A DNA stretch of 64,000 nt from Sphaerisporangium sp040683095 (GCF_040683095.1 NZ_JBFBCI010000011.1:93354-157353), one strand, 5' to 3'; positions 19,511-28,326 are shown, numbered from the stretch's first letter. The notes: generated by a model from the sequence alone, not told the origin. Made by a program: numbers and translations.

Positions 19511-21166
19511 GTGAACCCGGCGACGGCGCTCAGCGACGTCCTGGTCGACGAGCTGGTGCGCTGCGGGCTGACCGACATCGTGCTCGCCCCCGGCTCGCGC
19601 TCCGCGCCGCTGGCCATCGCGGCGCACGCCGACTCCCGCGTCCGGCTGCACGTCCGCATCGACGAACGGTCGGCCTCCTTCCTCGCCCTCGGCCTGGCCC
19701 GCAGGTCCGAGCGGCCCGTGGCGCTGGTCTGCACCTCCGGCAGCGCCGCCGCCAACTTCCACCCGGCGGTCATCGAGGCGAGCGAGTCGGGGGTGCCGCT
19801 GCTGCTGCTGACCGCCGATCGGCCGCCCGAACTGCGTGGCACCGGCGCCAGCCAGACCATCGACCAGCTCAAGCTGTACGGGGCGTCGGTGCGCTGGTTC
19901 GCCGAGGTCGGCGTCCCCGAGGAGCGCCCCGGGCAGGTCGCCTACTGGCGCTCGCTGGCCTGCCGCGCCTACCAGCGCGCCCTCGGCCCGGGCGACCCCG
20001 GCCCCGTCCACCTCAACCTCGCCTACCGCGAGCCGCTGATCCCCGACGGCGACACCTCCTGGTGCGAGCCGCTGGACGGCGACGCGGGCGGGCCCTGGGT
20101 GCGGGCCCGGGTGGCGCCGCCCTCGGCCGGGCTGCACGTCACCCCCACCCGGCGGGGCGTGCTGGTCGTCGGGGACGGCGCGGTGAACGTGCGGCGGTAC
20201 GTCGCCGCCGCGGGCATGGCGGGCTGGCCGGTGCTGTCGGAGCCCAGCGGCGGCGCCCGCTACGGCGACAACGCCATCTCGGCCTACCACTTCCTGCTCG
20301 GCGTCCCGGAGTTCGCCGATGCCCACATCCCCGACGTCGTGATGACGCTCGGGCGGCCGAGCCTGTCGCGCCCGCTGCTGTCCTGGCTCAAGCGGGCGCC
20401 CGAGCACGTCGTGGTCGCCCGCGACATGTCGCGCTGGCCCGACCCGACCCGCTCGGCCACCCAGGTCGCCGAGGCCGTCGAGATCGCCGCGGCCGCCGGC
20501 GACGACGGCTGGCTGCAGTCCTGGCGCGCCGCCGACGCGGCCGCGCGGCGCGCGGTGGACGGAGTGCTGGACGACACCGGCATCAGCGAGCCCCGCCTGG
20601 CCCGGGACCTCGTCGAGCTGCTGCCCAACAACTCCCTGCTGTTCTGCGGCTCCTCCATGCCGATCCGCGACCTGGACCAGGCCATGCGGCCCCGGCGCGG
20701 CCTGCGCCTGCTCGCCAACCGCGGCGCCTCCGGCATCGACGGGCTGGTGTCCACCGCGGTCGGCGCGGCGCTCGCCCACAACGGCCCGTCCTACGCCCTG
20801 CTGGGCGACCTGACGCTGCTGCACGACCAGAACGGCCTCATCCTCGGCCCCCGCGAGCCCCGCCCCGACCTGTGCCTGGTCGTCGTCAACAACGACGGCG
20901 GCGGCATCTTCTCCCTGCTGCCCCAGGCCGGCCTGCCGGAGTCCTTCGAACGCGTCTTCGGCACCCCCCACGGCGTCGACCTGGCCTACGTCGCCGCCGC
21001 CACGGGTACGCCGCACACCCTGGTGTCCTCGATCGGCGACCTGCCCAAGGCGATCCGGGGCGAGGGCCTGCGCCTGGTGGAGGCCCGCACCGACCGCGAG
21101 GAGAACGCCCGGATCCACGCGCTGCTGCGCGACGCCGCCCACGAGGCCGTCCGCGCCGGGGGCTAG
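19511..21166 (+). CDS. menD: 2-Succinyl-5-enolpyruvyl-6-hydroxy-3-cyclohexene-1-carboxylate synthase
   Basis: A 551-residue thiamine diphosphate enzyme of menaquinone synthesis that joins isochorismate and 2-oxoglutarate. The N-terminal domain has LAPGSRSAPLAIAA, RIDERSASFLALGLA and CTSGSAAANFHPAVIEA. The C-terminal ThDP domain has GDLTLLHDQNGL and VVNNDGGGIFSLLPQ. AGGAGGG precedes the GTG at 19511, which sets the start. It is divergent from menE and its substrate is made by the menF-like gene at 27.1-28.3 kb. Confidence 0.95.
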   Translation: MNPATALSDVLVDELVRCGLTDIVLAPGSRSAPLAIAAHADSRVRLHVRIDERSASFLALGLARRSERPVALVCTSGSAAANFHPAVIEASESGVPLLLLTADRPPELRGTGASQTIDQLKLYGASVRWFAEVGVPEERPGQVAYWRSLACRAYQRALGPGDPGPVHLNLAYREPLIPDGDTSWCEPLDGDAGGPWVRARVAPPSAGLHVTPTRRGVLVVGDGAVNVRRYVAAAGMAGWPVLSEPSGGARYGDNAISAYHFLLGVPEFADAHIPDVVMTLGRPSLSRPLLSWLKRAPEHVVVARDMSRWPDPTRSATQVAEAVEIAAAAGDDGWLQSWRAADAAARRAVDGVLDDTGISEPRLARDLVELLPNNSLLFCGSSMPIRDLDQAMRPRRGLRLLANRGASGIDGLVSTAVGAALAHNGPSYALLGDLTLLHDQNGLILGPREPRPDLCLVVVNNDGGGIFSLLPQAGLPESFERVFGTPHGVDLAYVAAATGTPHTLVSSIGDLPKAIRGEGLRLVEARTDREENARIHALLRDAAHEAVRAGG

Positions 21167-21187
21167 AGCGGGCGCCCGGGCGGTGGG

Positions 21188-21850
21188 TCACGGGGCCCGG
21201 CGGGCGGAGAAGTAGGCGACCGCGCCGTCGCGGTCGACCTCGACGCGGTCGAAGCCCGCCGCCTCCAGCCAGCGGGGCAGGTCCCGGGCCGTGCCCACGG
21301 CGGCGAAGGTCCCGATCCGCTGGAAAAGCCGGATCAGCGCGTCCTGCCGCGGCCCGCCCCCGCGCACGACGGCCGTCCCGCGCAACCGGCCCCCCGGGCG
21401 CAGGACGCGGGCCATCTCGGCGAGGGCCGCCGCCGGGTCGGGGAAGCAGTGCAGGCCGAAATAGCTCAGGCACCGGTCGAACTCGCCGTCGCGCAACGGC
21501 AGGCCGGCCACGTCGCCCTGGAGGAACCGGATGCCGTGCAGGCCGCCACGGCGTGCCCGGTCGCGGGCCCGGCGCAGCATGAGCGGCGACAGGTCCAGGG
21601 CCACGTACCCGCTCACCCCGGGTTCGAGCTTCCTGAAGGCGGTGCCCCCGCCGCACGGGACGTCCAGCACGCGGTCCCCGTCCGCCGGTTTGCGGGGGCG
21701 GTCCAGGTCACGGTAGAAACGCCGCATGTCCGCGCCCCACAGCAGCCTGCCGCCGAGCCTGCCGAGCCGTTCGTGCGCGATGCCGAAGTCGTAGATCACC
21801 GCGGTGAGCCGGGCCCGACGCCAGCCGTCCATGAGCAACCTCCACGCCAC
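21188..21850 (-). CDS. Class I SAM-dependent methyltransferase
   Basis: A 220-residue UbiE/COQ5-like methyltransferase with motif I DRVLDVPCGGGTAF, motif II YVALDLSPLML, and FDRCLSYFGLHCFPDPAAALAEMARVLRPGG as the post-I to motif III block. It lies next to menD, which makes a demethylmenaquinone-type role tempting, but the N-terminal half lacks the residues I would expect of MenG, so the substrate is left open. It converges on menD with a 21-base gap. Confidence 0.75.
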   Translation of the reverse strand: MAWRLLMDGWRRARLTAVIYDFGIAHERLGRLGGRLLWGADMRRFYRDLDRPRKPADGDRVLDVPCGGGTAFRKLEPGVSGYVALDLSPLMLRRARDRARRGGLHGIRFLQGDVAGLPLRDGEFDRCLSYFGLHCFPDPAAALAEMARVLRPGGRLRGTAVVRGGGPRQDALIRLFQRIGTFAAVGTARDLPRWLEAAGFDRVEVDRDGAVAYFSARRAP

Positions 21851-21953
21851 GCCCTGCCTATGCCCCGGAGACCGGCGATTCTTACGTCACGCGTAGGTCA
21901 GATCTCCTTGAGTATGTAAAACCCGTTTCATCCCACGACATAGGGTGTGAGTC

Positions 21954-22610
21954 ATGCATGTCGAGGAGTGGCTCCAGGCGATCCCCGCGATCTGGGTCTA
22001 CGTGATCGTAGGCGGCGTCATCGGCCTGGAGAGCCTGGGCATCCCGCTGCCCGGGGAGGTCGTCCTGGTCAGCGCCGCCCTGATGGCAGCCCACCACGCC
22101 GTCAGCCCGGTGTGGGTGGCGGTGTGCGCGAGCGCGGGCGCGATCATCGGCGACTCCATCGGCTACGCCATCGGCCGCAAGGGCGGGCAGCCGCTGTTCG
22201 ACCGCCTGTCCCGGCGCTTCCCCAAGCACTTCGGCCCCGCCCACGTCGCCAAGGCCCGGCAGGCGTTCGACCGGTGGGGCATGTGGGCCGTCTTCATCGG
22301 CCGCTTCATCGCCCTGCTGCGCATCCTGGCCGGTCCGCTGGCGGGCGCGCTGCACATGCCGTACTGGCGCTTCCTGGTCGCCAACGTGCTGGGCGGCATC
22401 ACCTGGGCCGCCGGCACGACGGGCGTCATCTACTACCTCGGCATGGCGGCCGACCGCTGGCTGAAGGGCTTCTCCTGGGTGGCGCTCGTCGTCGCCCTCC
22501 TGTTCGGCATCGGCACCACGCTGTTCCTCAGGCGCCGCGCGGCCCGGCTGGCGGAACCCGCGGCGGGGGACGCCGATCAGCGCTCGATGAGCGTGACCTC
22601 CAGCGAGTAG
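21954..22610 (+). CDS. DedA-family membrane protein
   Basis: A 218-residue polytopic protein of the DedA/SNARE-associated (VTT) family, linked in other bacteria to undecaprenyl-phosphate or lipid recycling. The first reentrant region has GLESLGIPLPGEVVLVSAALMA, and the second has GRFIALLRILAGPLAGALHMPYWRFL with the conserved G-x-R-x6-R/G-x3-G pattern. The C-terminal helix ends in LRRRAARLAE. No strong ribosome binding site is seen before ATG 21954. The 3' end overlaps the convergent gntR gene by 34 bases. Confidence 0.88.
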   Translation: MHVEEWLQAIPAIWVYVIVGGVIGLESLGIPLPGEVVLVSAALMAAHHAVSPVWVAVCASAGAIIGDSIGYAIGRKGGQPLFDRLSRRFPKHFGPAHVAKARQAFDRWGMWAVFIGRFIALLRILAGPLAGALHMPYWRFLVANVLGGITWAAGTTGVIYYLGMAADRWLKGFSWVALVVALLFGIGTTLFLRRRAARLAEPAAGDADQRSMSVTSSE

Positions 22611-23314
22611 TGCGAGGCCCGGTAGACGTGCGAGCCGTGCTCCACGGCCCTGCCCTGGTCGTCGTAGGTCGTGCGCACCATCGTGAGCAGTGGCGCGCCC
22701 CGGCGCTCGTCCAGCAGCCGGGCCTCGGCCGGGGTGGCGGCCCGCGCGCCGATGCGCTGGTTGGCCACCCGCATCCGCACCCCCGCCGCCCGCAGCAGCT
22801 CGTACAGCCCCCGCTCGGCCAGGGCCTCGGACGTCAGGCCCGCCACGGCCGGCAGCCAGTTGTGCAGCAGGGCCAGGGGCTCGCCGGCCGCGTAGCGCAC
22901 CCGCTCCAGGCGCAGCACCTCGGTGCCCGCCGGGACGCCGAGGACGCCCGCGATCTCCTCGTCCGCGCCCACCGGCCGCAGCGACAGCACGCGGGTGGTC
23001 GGCTCCTGGCCGGCGCGGCGCAGGTCGTCGTACAGGCTGGTGAGCTCGACCGAGCGCTTGACCTGGCCGTGCACCACCTGGGTGCCGACGCCGCGCTTGC
23101 GGACGAGCAGCCCCTTGTCCACCAGGTACTGGATCGCCTGGCGGATCGTCGGACGCGAGAGCCCGAGCCGGTCGGCCAGCAGGATCTCGTTGTCGAGCCG
23201 GGCGCCGGGCGCGAGGTCGCCGCGCCGGATCGCCTCGGCGATCTGCTCGGCCACCTGGAAGTACAGCGGAACGGGACTTGAGCGATCGAGATCGATGTCG
23301 AGTCGAGTGCCCAT
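22577..23314 (-). CDS. GntR/HutC-family transcriptional regulator with UTRA domain
   Basis: A 245-residue regulator. The winged HTH (about 10-75) has PLYFQVAEQIAEAIRRGDLAPGARL and LSRPTIRQAIQYLVDKGLL. The C-terminal UTRA effector domain (about 95-240) ends SHYSLEVTLIER. GGGAGAAGGC precedes the ATG at 23314. A palindromic site ATGTCCGGACAAA lies about 56 bases upstream, and two sites of the same form precede the ABC importer operon at 24203, so the importer is probably its regulon. The likely effector is a sugar phosphate or derivative, as for other UTRA proteins; this is inference. Confidence 0.88.
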   Translation of the reverse strand: MGTRLDIDLDRSSPVPLYFQVAEQIAEAIRRGDLAPGARLDNEILLADRLGLSRPTIRQAIQYLVDKGLLVRKRGVGTQVVHGQVKRSVELTSLYDDLRRAGQEPTTRVLSLRPVGADEEIAGVLGVPAGTEVLRLERVRYAAGEPLALLHNWLPAVAGLTSEALAERGLYELLRAAGVRMRVANQRIGARAATPAEARLLDERRGAPLLTMVRTTYDDQGRAVEHGSHVYRASHYSLEVTLIER

Positions 23315-23360
23315 GCCTTCTCCCGGCTCCGTTCCAGATCGCTGAGGGACCAGGGTAGCG

Positions 23361-23382
23361 GACATCAAGATGTCCGGACAAA
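23361..23382. promoter_or_regulatory. GntR operator, autoregulatory site
   Basis: GACATC-AA-GATGTC (23361-23374) overlaps ATGTCCGGACAAA (23370-23382), which contains the perfect palindrome TGTCCGGACA. It lies just upstream of gntR and matches ATGTC-NN-GACAAA sites at 24064 and 24106. Confidence 0.65.
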
Positions 23383-23520
23383 AACGCCGCCGTGCGGGCG
23401 GACCGACCGTGATGCCGGCGAGTCATGCCACACCCCGCACAGTGAGATGTTTTCACGTACAGTCGCCAATCGCGTGCGCTCCGTCACGTGGTGGCGCTAG
23501 TCTTCGGGTGTGGAGGGAAT

Positions 23521-23969
23521 GAAGATGTCATCGACTGAGCTTGAACTGCGCATTGCCGAGGTCGACGTCCATGCTCGGCTCCGTGCGTGATCAGGCCGTG
23601 GCCGCGTCCTACGTGGCCGGTCAGGCGTCGGGCAGGGCCGAGGCCGCGAGCGGCCTCTACATGGCCGTGGTCGACGATCTGAAGGGAATCCGTGTGCAGC
23701 AGAACCTGCACACGGTGACCCTCGCCCAGCACTCGAAGATCCTGGACGGCCTCGCCACGACCGTCCACGAGCACACGAGAACTCTGGAGGAGCACACGAA
23801 GAAGCTGGACGGGCTCACGACCAGGGTGGACGGGCTTACGGCAACGGTGGGCGGGCTCACGACCACGGTAGACGGGCTCGCGACCACCGTGGGCGGGCAC
23901 ACGAAGAAACTGGATGAGCAGGGCACGAAGCTCGACGAGATCCTCGACATCGTGCGCACGTTGAAGTAG
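23521..23969 (+). pseudogene. Coiled-coil heptad-repeat protein, apparently frameshifted near its start
   Basis: Two frames appear to make one protein. From ATG 23521 the first reads MKMSSTELELRIAEVDVHARL and stops at 23592. The second continues without gap as SVRDQAVAASYVAGQASGRA to 23969. Together they would give about 148 residues. The C-terminal half is heptad-rich (DGLATTVHEHTRTLEEHTKKL, then DGLTTRV, DGLTATV, GGLTTTV, DGLATTV), an obvious trimeric or dimeric coiled coil. If the frameshift is genuine, only the part from an internal start near 23541-23571 would be made. No family is recognised; a structural or adaptor role is possible. Confidence 0.55.
23809..23907 (+). repeat. 21-bp tandem repeats encoding coiled-coil heptads
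   Basis: Five imperfect 21-base units of the form GACGGGCTCACGACCACGGT(G) each encode one heptad (DGLTTRV type). The register keeps the reading frame, so copy-number change would lengthen or shorten the coil by one heptad. Confidence 0.7.
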
Positions 23970-23987
23970 ACCCGGCAATGCTCCCGG

Positions 23988-24018
23988 CCCGGCGAGATGG
24001 TTCGCCGGGCTTTCTTCG
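23988..24018 (+). terminator. Rho-independent-like terminator
   Basis: CCCGGCGA pairs with TCGCCGGG around GATGGT and is followed by CTTTCTT, a relatively T-rich tail, directly after the coiled-coil gene. Confidence 0.7.
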
Positions 24019-24052
24019 TGCCCGGGGTGGTCCGCCGGGGTACCGGGGGATC

Positions 24053-24118
24053 GATTTGTCAGTATGTCCTGACAAATCTTAAGGCGGCATACCCAATACA
24101 TCCGAATGTCACGACAAA
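24053..24118. promoter_or_regulatory. Two GntR operator sites upstream of the ABC importer operon
   Basis: ATGTCCTGACAAA at 24064-24076 sits inside a perfect 10-bp inverted repeat (GATTTGTCAG / CTGACAAATC, 24053-24078). A second site ATGTCACGACAAA lies at 24106-24118, immediately next to the predicted -35 box. Both match the site upstream of gntR. Confidence 0.68.
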
Positions 24119-24121
24119 TAA

Positions 24122-24150
24122 TTGACAGCGAGGTTACACGAGGTTACAAA
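24122..24150 (+). promoter_or_regulatory. Predicted sigma-70 promoter of the ABC importer operon
   Basis: TTGACA at 24122-24127, a 17-base spacer and TACAAA at 24145-24150. The spacer contains the direct repeat GAGGTTACAC/GAGGTTACAA. The adjacent operator half-site fits repression by blocking RNA polymerase. Confidence 0.65.
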
Positions 24151-24202
24151 CGCTGACATGCGGCCGATCACCGTCCCCCCAGGACGGAGCGGGAGGTAAC
24201 CA

Positions 24203-25192
24203 ATGACGCGTGTCACACGACTGATCACGGCGGCGGTGCTGGGAGCGCTGGTGCTGGGCGGATGCTCCGGCGAGAACGGCGGCGGGCAGGCGAGCGCCTC
24301 CGCGTCGTCCACCGGCGGGCAGGCGGGGACGGGCGGCGGAACTTACGCCGTCATCACGCACGGCGCGCCCGGCGACCCCTTCTGGGACGTCGTCAAGAAC
24401 GGCGCCGAGGCGGCGGGCAAGCGGTACGGCGCCGCGGTCACCTACCAGGGCGACGGCGACCCCGCCAAGCAGGCCCAGCTCATCGACCAGGCGGTCAGCC
24501 AGAAGGCCGACGGCCTGGTCGTCTCGATGGCCAACCCCGACGCGCTGCGCGAGTCCGTCACCAAGGCCGTCGCCGCCAAGATCCCCGTCATCACCATCAA
24601 CTCCGGCGGCGACAGCTCCAAGGAGTTCGGCGCGATCACCCACGTCGGCCAGTCCGAGGAGGTCGCGGGGCGCGGCGCGGGCGAGAAGCTCAAGGCCGAG
24701 GGCGTGACCAAGCTGCTGTGCGTCATCCACGAGGCCGGCAACGTCGGCCTTGACCAGCGGTGCAACGGCGCCACGGCCACGCTGGGCGGCACCGTCGAGC
24801 GCCTGCAGGTGGACGTGAGCAACCTCGCCGACGCCACCTCCAAGATCAAGGCCAGGTTGCAGGCCGACACCTCCGTCAACGGCGTGCTGACGCTGAACCC
24901 CGCGATCGCCGTCGCCGCCCGCGAGGCCATCGCCGACGGCAGGTCGAAAGCGAAGCTCGCCACCTTCGACCTGTCGGCGGATGTCGTCGACTCCATCCAG
25001 ACCGGGCAGATCCTCTTCGCGGTCGACCAGCAGCAGTACCTGCAGGGCTGGCTGCCGATCACCTTCCTCTACCTGTACAAGAACAACCTCAACACCGTCG
25101 GCGGCGGCCTGCCGGTGAACACCGGGCCGGGCTTCGTCACCAAGGACAACGCCGCCCAGGTCGCCGAGCTGGCCCTGGAGGGCACCCGGTGA
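24203..25192 (+). CDS. Sugar ABC transporter substrate-binding lipoprotein
   Basis: A 329-residue periplasmic-binding-protein-like lipoprotein (ribose/xylose class, cluster B). The signal peptide has a lipobox LVLGGC near residues 17-22, so it should be anchored extracellularly. A Ser/Gly linker is followed by the type I binding fold with FWDVVKNGAEAAGKRYGA, IDQAVSQKADGLVVSMANPDAL and VDQQQYLQGWLPITFLYLY. GGGAGG precedes the ATG. The stop overlaps the permease start by four bases. The cognate sugar is not evident; the similarity in order to fructose-type (FrcBCA) systems is only suggestive. Confidence 0.9.
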   Translation: MTRVTRLITAAVLGALVLGGCSGENGGGQASASASSTGGQAGTGGGTYAVITHGAPGDPFWDVVKNGAEAAGKRYGAAVTYQGDGDPAKQAQLIDQAVSQKADGLVVSMANPDALRESVTKAVAAKIPVITINSGGDSSKEFGAITHVGQSEEVAGRGAGEKLKAEGVTKLLCVIHEAGNVGLDQRCNGATATLGGTVERLQVDVSNLADATSKIKARLQADTSVNGVLTLNPAIAVAAREAIADGRSKAKLATFDLSADVVDSIQTGQILFAVDQQQYLQGWLPITFLYLYKNNLNTVGGGLPVNTGPGFVTKDNAAQVAELALEGTR

Positions 25193-26223
25193 CCAGCGTC
25201 CCCGCCGACGAGCGGCTCGCGGGCGCCGGCGTGCTCCGGCGCCTGCTGGTCCGCCCCGAGCTCGGCTCGGTGGTCGGGGCCCTGGCCGTGTTCGCGTTCT
25301 TCTCCTCCCGGTCGGCGGTCTTCCGTTCGGCCGACGGCGTCGCCAACTGGCTCGACCCGGCCTCCACCCTCGGCATCATGGCGGTCGCCATCGCCCTGCT
25401 GATGATCGGCGGCGAGTTCGACCTGTCGGCGGGCGTGCTGACCGGCACGACCGGACTGGTCATGGTGACGCTGGCCACCCGGTTCGGCTGGAACGTGTGG
25501 CTCGCCATGCTCGCCGGCCTGGTCCCGGCGCTGGCGATCGGCTTTCTCAACGGGCTGCTGGTCGTGCGCACCAGGCTGCCGAGCTTCATCGTCACGCTCG
25601 GCACGTTCCTGATGCTGCAAGGGCTCAACCTCGGCCTCACCAAGGCGATCACCGGCACCGTGCAGGTGAGCGGGCTGCGCCGGGCCGAGGGGTACGAGGG
25701 GGCCCGCGCGGTGCTGGCCGGGTCGGTCACGGCCGGTGGGGTCGACTTCCGCGTCGCGATCTTCTGGTGGCTGGCGGTCACGGCCCTGGCCACCTGGGTG
25801 CTGATGCGCACCAGGGCCGGGAACTGGATCTTCGCGATCGGCGGCGACGAGCGGGCGGCGCGGGCCGTCGGCGTCCCGGCCGCCCGCGTGAAGATCGGCC
25901 TGTTCATGACCACGGCCACCGCCGCCTGGCTGGTCGGCTCGATCACGGCCCTGCGCTTCGGCTCGGTGCAGGCCGGCACGGGCATCGGCCAGGAGTTCAT
26001 CTACATCATCGCCGCGGTGATCGGCGGATGCCTGCTGACCGGCGGGTACGGCTCGGCGGTCGGCGCATCGATCGGCGCGCTGATCTTCGGGATGGCCGAC
26101 AAGGGCATCGTGTTCGCCGGTTGGGACGCCGACTGGTTCAAGTTCTTCCTGGGCGCCATGCTCCTGCTGGCCACGCTCGCCAACAGCCTGGTGCGCCGCT
26201 ACGCCGAGGAGGCGCGACGATGA
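25189..26223 (+). CDS. Sugar ABC transporter permease
   Basis: A 344-residue integral membrane permease of the RbsC/XylH family with about nine to ten hydrophobic segments. Recognisable blocks are LMIGGEFDLSAGVLTGTTGL, LPSFIVTLGTFLMLQGLNL and IYIIAAVIGGCLLTGGYGSAVGA, the last being the EAA-like region that meets the ATPase. GTG at 25189 overlaps the stop of the binding protein (GTGA) and its own stop overlaps the ATPase start (ATGA), showing translational coupling. Confidence 0.9.
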   Translation: MTSVPADERLAGAGVLRRLLVRPELGSVVGALAVFAFFSSRSAVFRSADGVANWLDPASTLGIMAVAIALLMIGGEFDLSAGVLTGTTGLVMVTLATRFGWNVWLAMLAGLVPALAIGFLNGLLVVRTRLPSFIVTLGTFLMLQGLNLGLTKAITGTVQVSGLRRAEGYEGARAVLAGSVTAGGVDFRVAIFWWLAVTALATWVLMRTRAGNWIFAIGGDERAARAVGVPAARVKIGLFMTTATAAWLVGSITALRFGSVQAGTGIGQEFIYIIAAVIGGCLLTGGYGSAVGASIGALIFGMADKGIVFAGWDADWFKFFLGAMLLLATLANSLVRRYAEEARR

Positions 26224-27059
26224 CCGTTCCCTCCCCGGCGCCCCCCGCCCCGCCCCTGCTGGAGGCGCGCGAGGTCGGCAAGGTGTTCGGCAACGTGATC
26301 GCCCTGCGCGGCGTGTCGATGGTGCTGCGCGCGGGCGAGGTGACCTGCGTGCTCGGCGACAACGGCGCCGGCAAGTCGACCCTCATCAAGATCCTCGCCG
26401 GGGTGCACGCCCACGACAGCGGGGAGTACCTGGTGGACGGCTCGCCGGTGCGCCTGGGCGGGCCGCGCGAGGCGCTGGACCGCGGCATCGCCACCGTGTA
26501 TCAGGACCTGGCGATGATCCCGCTGATGTCGGTGTGGCGGAACTTCTTCCTCGGTTCGGAGCCGGTCACCGGCCCGCTGCGCCGCTTCGACGTGGCGCGG
26601 GCCAAGCGGGTCGCCCGCGAGGAACTGCGCGGCATGGGCATCGACATCCGCGACGTGGACCAGCCGGTGGGCACGCTGTCCGGCGGCGAGCGCCAGTCGG
26701 TCGCCATCGCCCGGGCGGTCCATTTCGGGGCGAGGGCGCTGATCCTGGACGAGCCGACCTCGGCGCTCGGCGTCAAGCAGGCCGGCGTGGTGCTGCGCCA
26801 CATCGCCCGCGCGCGGGACCGCGGCCTCGGCGTGGTGTTCATCACCCACAACCCCCACCACGCCTACCCCGTCGGTGACCGCTTCCTGGTCCTCAACCGC
26901 GGGACGAGCCTCGGCCGGTTCGCCAAGGCGGACATCACCAGAGAGGAGCTGACGTCCCTGATGGCCGGCGGCGCCGAACTCGACCACCTCACCCACGAAC
27001 TCGCCCACGAACCAGGCCGCGACGGCCCGGCGACGGCCCCCGCCCCCGGGACGTCCTGA
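26220..27059 (+). CDS. Sugar ABC transporter ATP-binding protein, single-domain
   Basis: A 279-residue ATPase with Walker A GDNGAGKST, Q-loop YQDLAMIPLMSVWRN, signature LSGGERQSVAIAR, Walker B ALILDEPTSAL and switch His in VFITHNPHHA. Unlike RbsA/XylG it has a single nucleotide-binding domain, as in FrcA-type importers, so it should act as a homodimer. The C-terminal 25 residues are a low-complexity tail. Last gene of the operon; a 9-bp hairpin follows. Confidence 0.9.
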   Translation: MTVPSPAPPAPPLLEAREVGKVFGNVIALRGVSMVLRAGEVTCVLGDNGAGKSTLIKILAGVHAHDSGEYLVDGSPVRLGGPREALDRGIATVYQDLAMIPLMSVWRNFFLGSEPVTGPLRRFDVARAKRVAREELRGMGIDIRDVDQPVGTLSGGERQSVAIARAVHFGARALILDEPTSALGVKQAGVVLRHIARARDRGLGVVFITHNPHHAYPVGDRFLVLNRGTSLGRFAKADITREELTSLMAGGAELDHLTHELAHEPGRDGPATAPAPGTS

Positions 27060-27067
27060 CACCTCGG

Positions 27068-27096
27068 CCGGCGGGCCGCGGACGGCCGCCCGCCGG
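27068..27096. terminator. Bidirectional hairpin terminator
   Basis: CCGGCGGGC pairs with GCCCGCCGG between the convergent ABC ATPase and menF genes. Confidence 0.6.
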
Positions 27097-28326
27097 TCAG
27101 CCCTCCAGGGCGAAGCGCATCACGCGGAACTTGGCCTGGGCCTCGGCGAGTTCGGCCTCGGGGTCGGAGCCGCCCATGATGCCGCAGCCGGCGAACAGCC
27201 GCGCCCGGCGGCCCTCGACGTAGGCGCAGCGCAGCGCGATGCCCCACTCGCCGTCGCCGCGGGCGTCGATCCAGCCGACCGGCCCGGCGTACCCGGCGCG
27301 GTCCATGCCCTCCAGTTCGCGGATCACCTCCAGCGCCACCGGCGTCGGCGTGCCGCCGACGGCCGCCGTGGGGTGCATGGCCGCGACCACGTCCAGCACC
27401 GACGCCCCGGCCGCGAGCCGCCCCCGCACGCGGGTGGCCAGGTGCTGCACGTTGGGCAGCACCAGCAGCTCCGGCTCCTCGGGCACCGACAGCGACGCGC
27501 ACAGCGGCGTCAGCGCGTCGCGCACCGAGGCGACGGCGCAGGCGTGCTCGTGGCGGTCCTTGGCGGAGGCGAACAGCGCCTCGGCCTGGGCGCGGTCCCC
27601 GGCCGGGGTGGCGCCCCGGTAGGTCGTGCCGGCCAGCACCAGCGACTCGATCGACTCGCCGGTGTGCCGGACCAGCAGCTCAGGCGTGGCGCCGACCAGC
27701 CCGGCGCACGAGAAGGTGTAGCAGTCGGGGTAGGCGCGGGCCAGGCGCTCCAGCAGGACGCGCGGGTCGATCTCGCGCTCGGCCGTGGCGAGAAGGTCGC
27801 GGGCCAGCACGACCTTCTCCAGCCTGCCCGCCCGGATGTCCTTCACCGCCCGCGCCACGGCGTGCTGCCAGCCGGGCGCCGACAGCGACCCGTCTCCGTA
27901 CACCACCCGGCCGGGCGGCACGGCGGGCGTCATGAGGTCGATGGGCGGCTCGCCGACCGTGGTCAGCCAGGCGCGGCCGTCCCTGCGGCCGAGCACCACG
28001 CGCGGCACCACCAGCACCGACCCGGCGGCGTCGGGGTCGAAGGTGAAGGACCCGAAGGCGACCGGCCCCGACCCGGGCACGTGCACGTCGTCGTCGATGT
28101 GGGCCTCGCCGAACACCTCGGCCAGCCAGCGCCGCGCCCACTCGAAGCGGCCCGCGCCGGGCGGGACGGAGACCCGGGCGGCCTCGCCCCAGGCCACCAG
28201 CCCTTCGCCCTGGTGCACCCAGGCGTAGGGCGGGGCCTGCGGCAGTCGCGCGATCAGATCTTCCGCGTGATGGACGGGGACGCTGCGAACCAGCGGGGGG
28301 CGGGTTATCCCGAGCGCGACACTCAC
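27097..28326 (-). CDS. menF: Isochorismate synthase
   Basis: A 409-residue chorismate-utilising enzyme (MenF/EntC/DhbC class) converting chorismate to isochorismate. The catalytic core has AVARAVKDIRAGRLEKVVLAR, FSCAGLVGATPELLVRHTG, MHPTAAVGGTPTPVALE and LFAGCGIMGGSDPEAELAE. No siderophore or salicylate genes are nearby while menD and menE are within 10 kb, so a menaquinone role is favoured. GTG at 28326 follows AAGGTGGGC; the frame is open further upstream. Confidence 0.88.
   Translation of the reverse strand: MSVALGITRPPLVRSVPVHHAEDLIARLPQAPPYAWVHQGEGLVAWGEAARVSVPPGAGRFEWARRWLAEVFGEAHIDDDVHVPGSGPVAFGSFTFDPDAAGSVLVVPRVVLGRRDGRAWLTTVGEPPIDLMTPAVPPGRVVYGDGSLSAPGWQHAVARAVKDIRAGRLEKVVLARDLLATAEREIDPRVLLERLARAYPDCYTFSCAGLVGATPELLVRHTGESIESLVLAGTTYRGATPAGDRAQAEALFASAKDRHEHACAVASVRDALTPLCASLSVPEEPELLVLPNVQHLATRVRGRLAAGASVLDVVAAMHPTAAVGGTPTPVALEVIRELEGMDRAGYAGPVGWIDARGDGEWGIALRCAYVEGRRARLFAGCGIMGGSDPEAELAEAQAKFRVMRFALEG

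Noticed and set aside
23809..23907. Possible CRISPR-like array (regular short repeats)
   Set aside because: The 21-base units are directly adjacent without spacers and encode coiled-coil heptads in frame.
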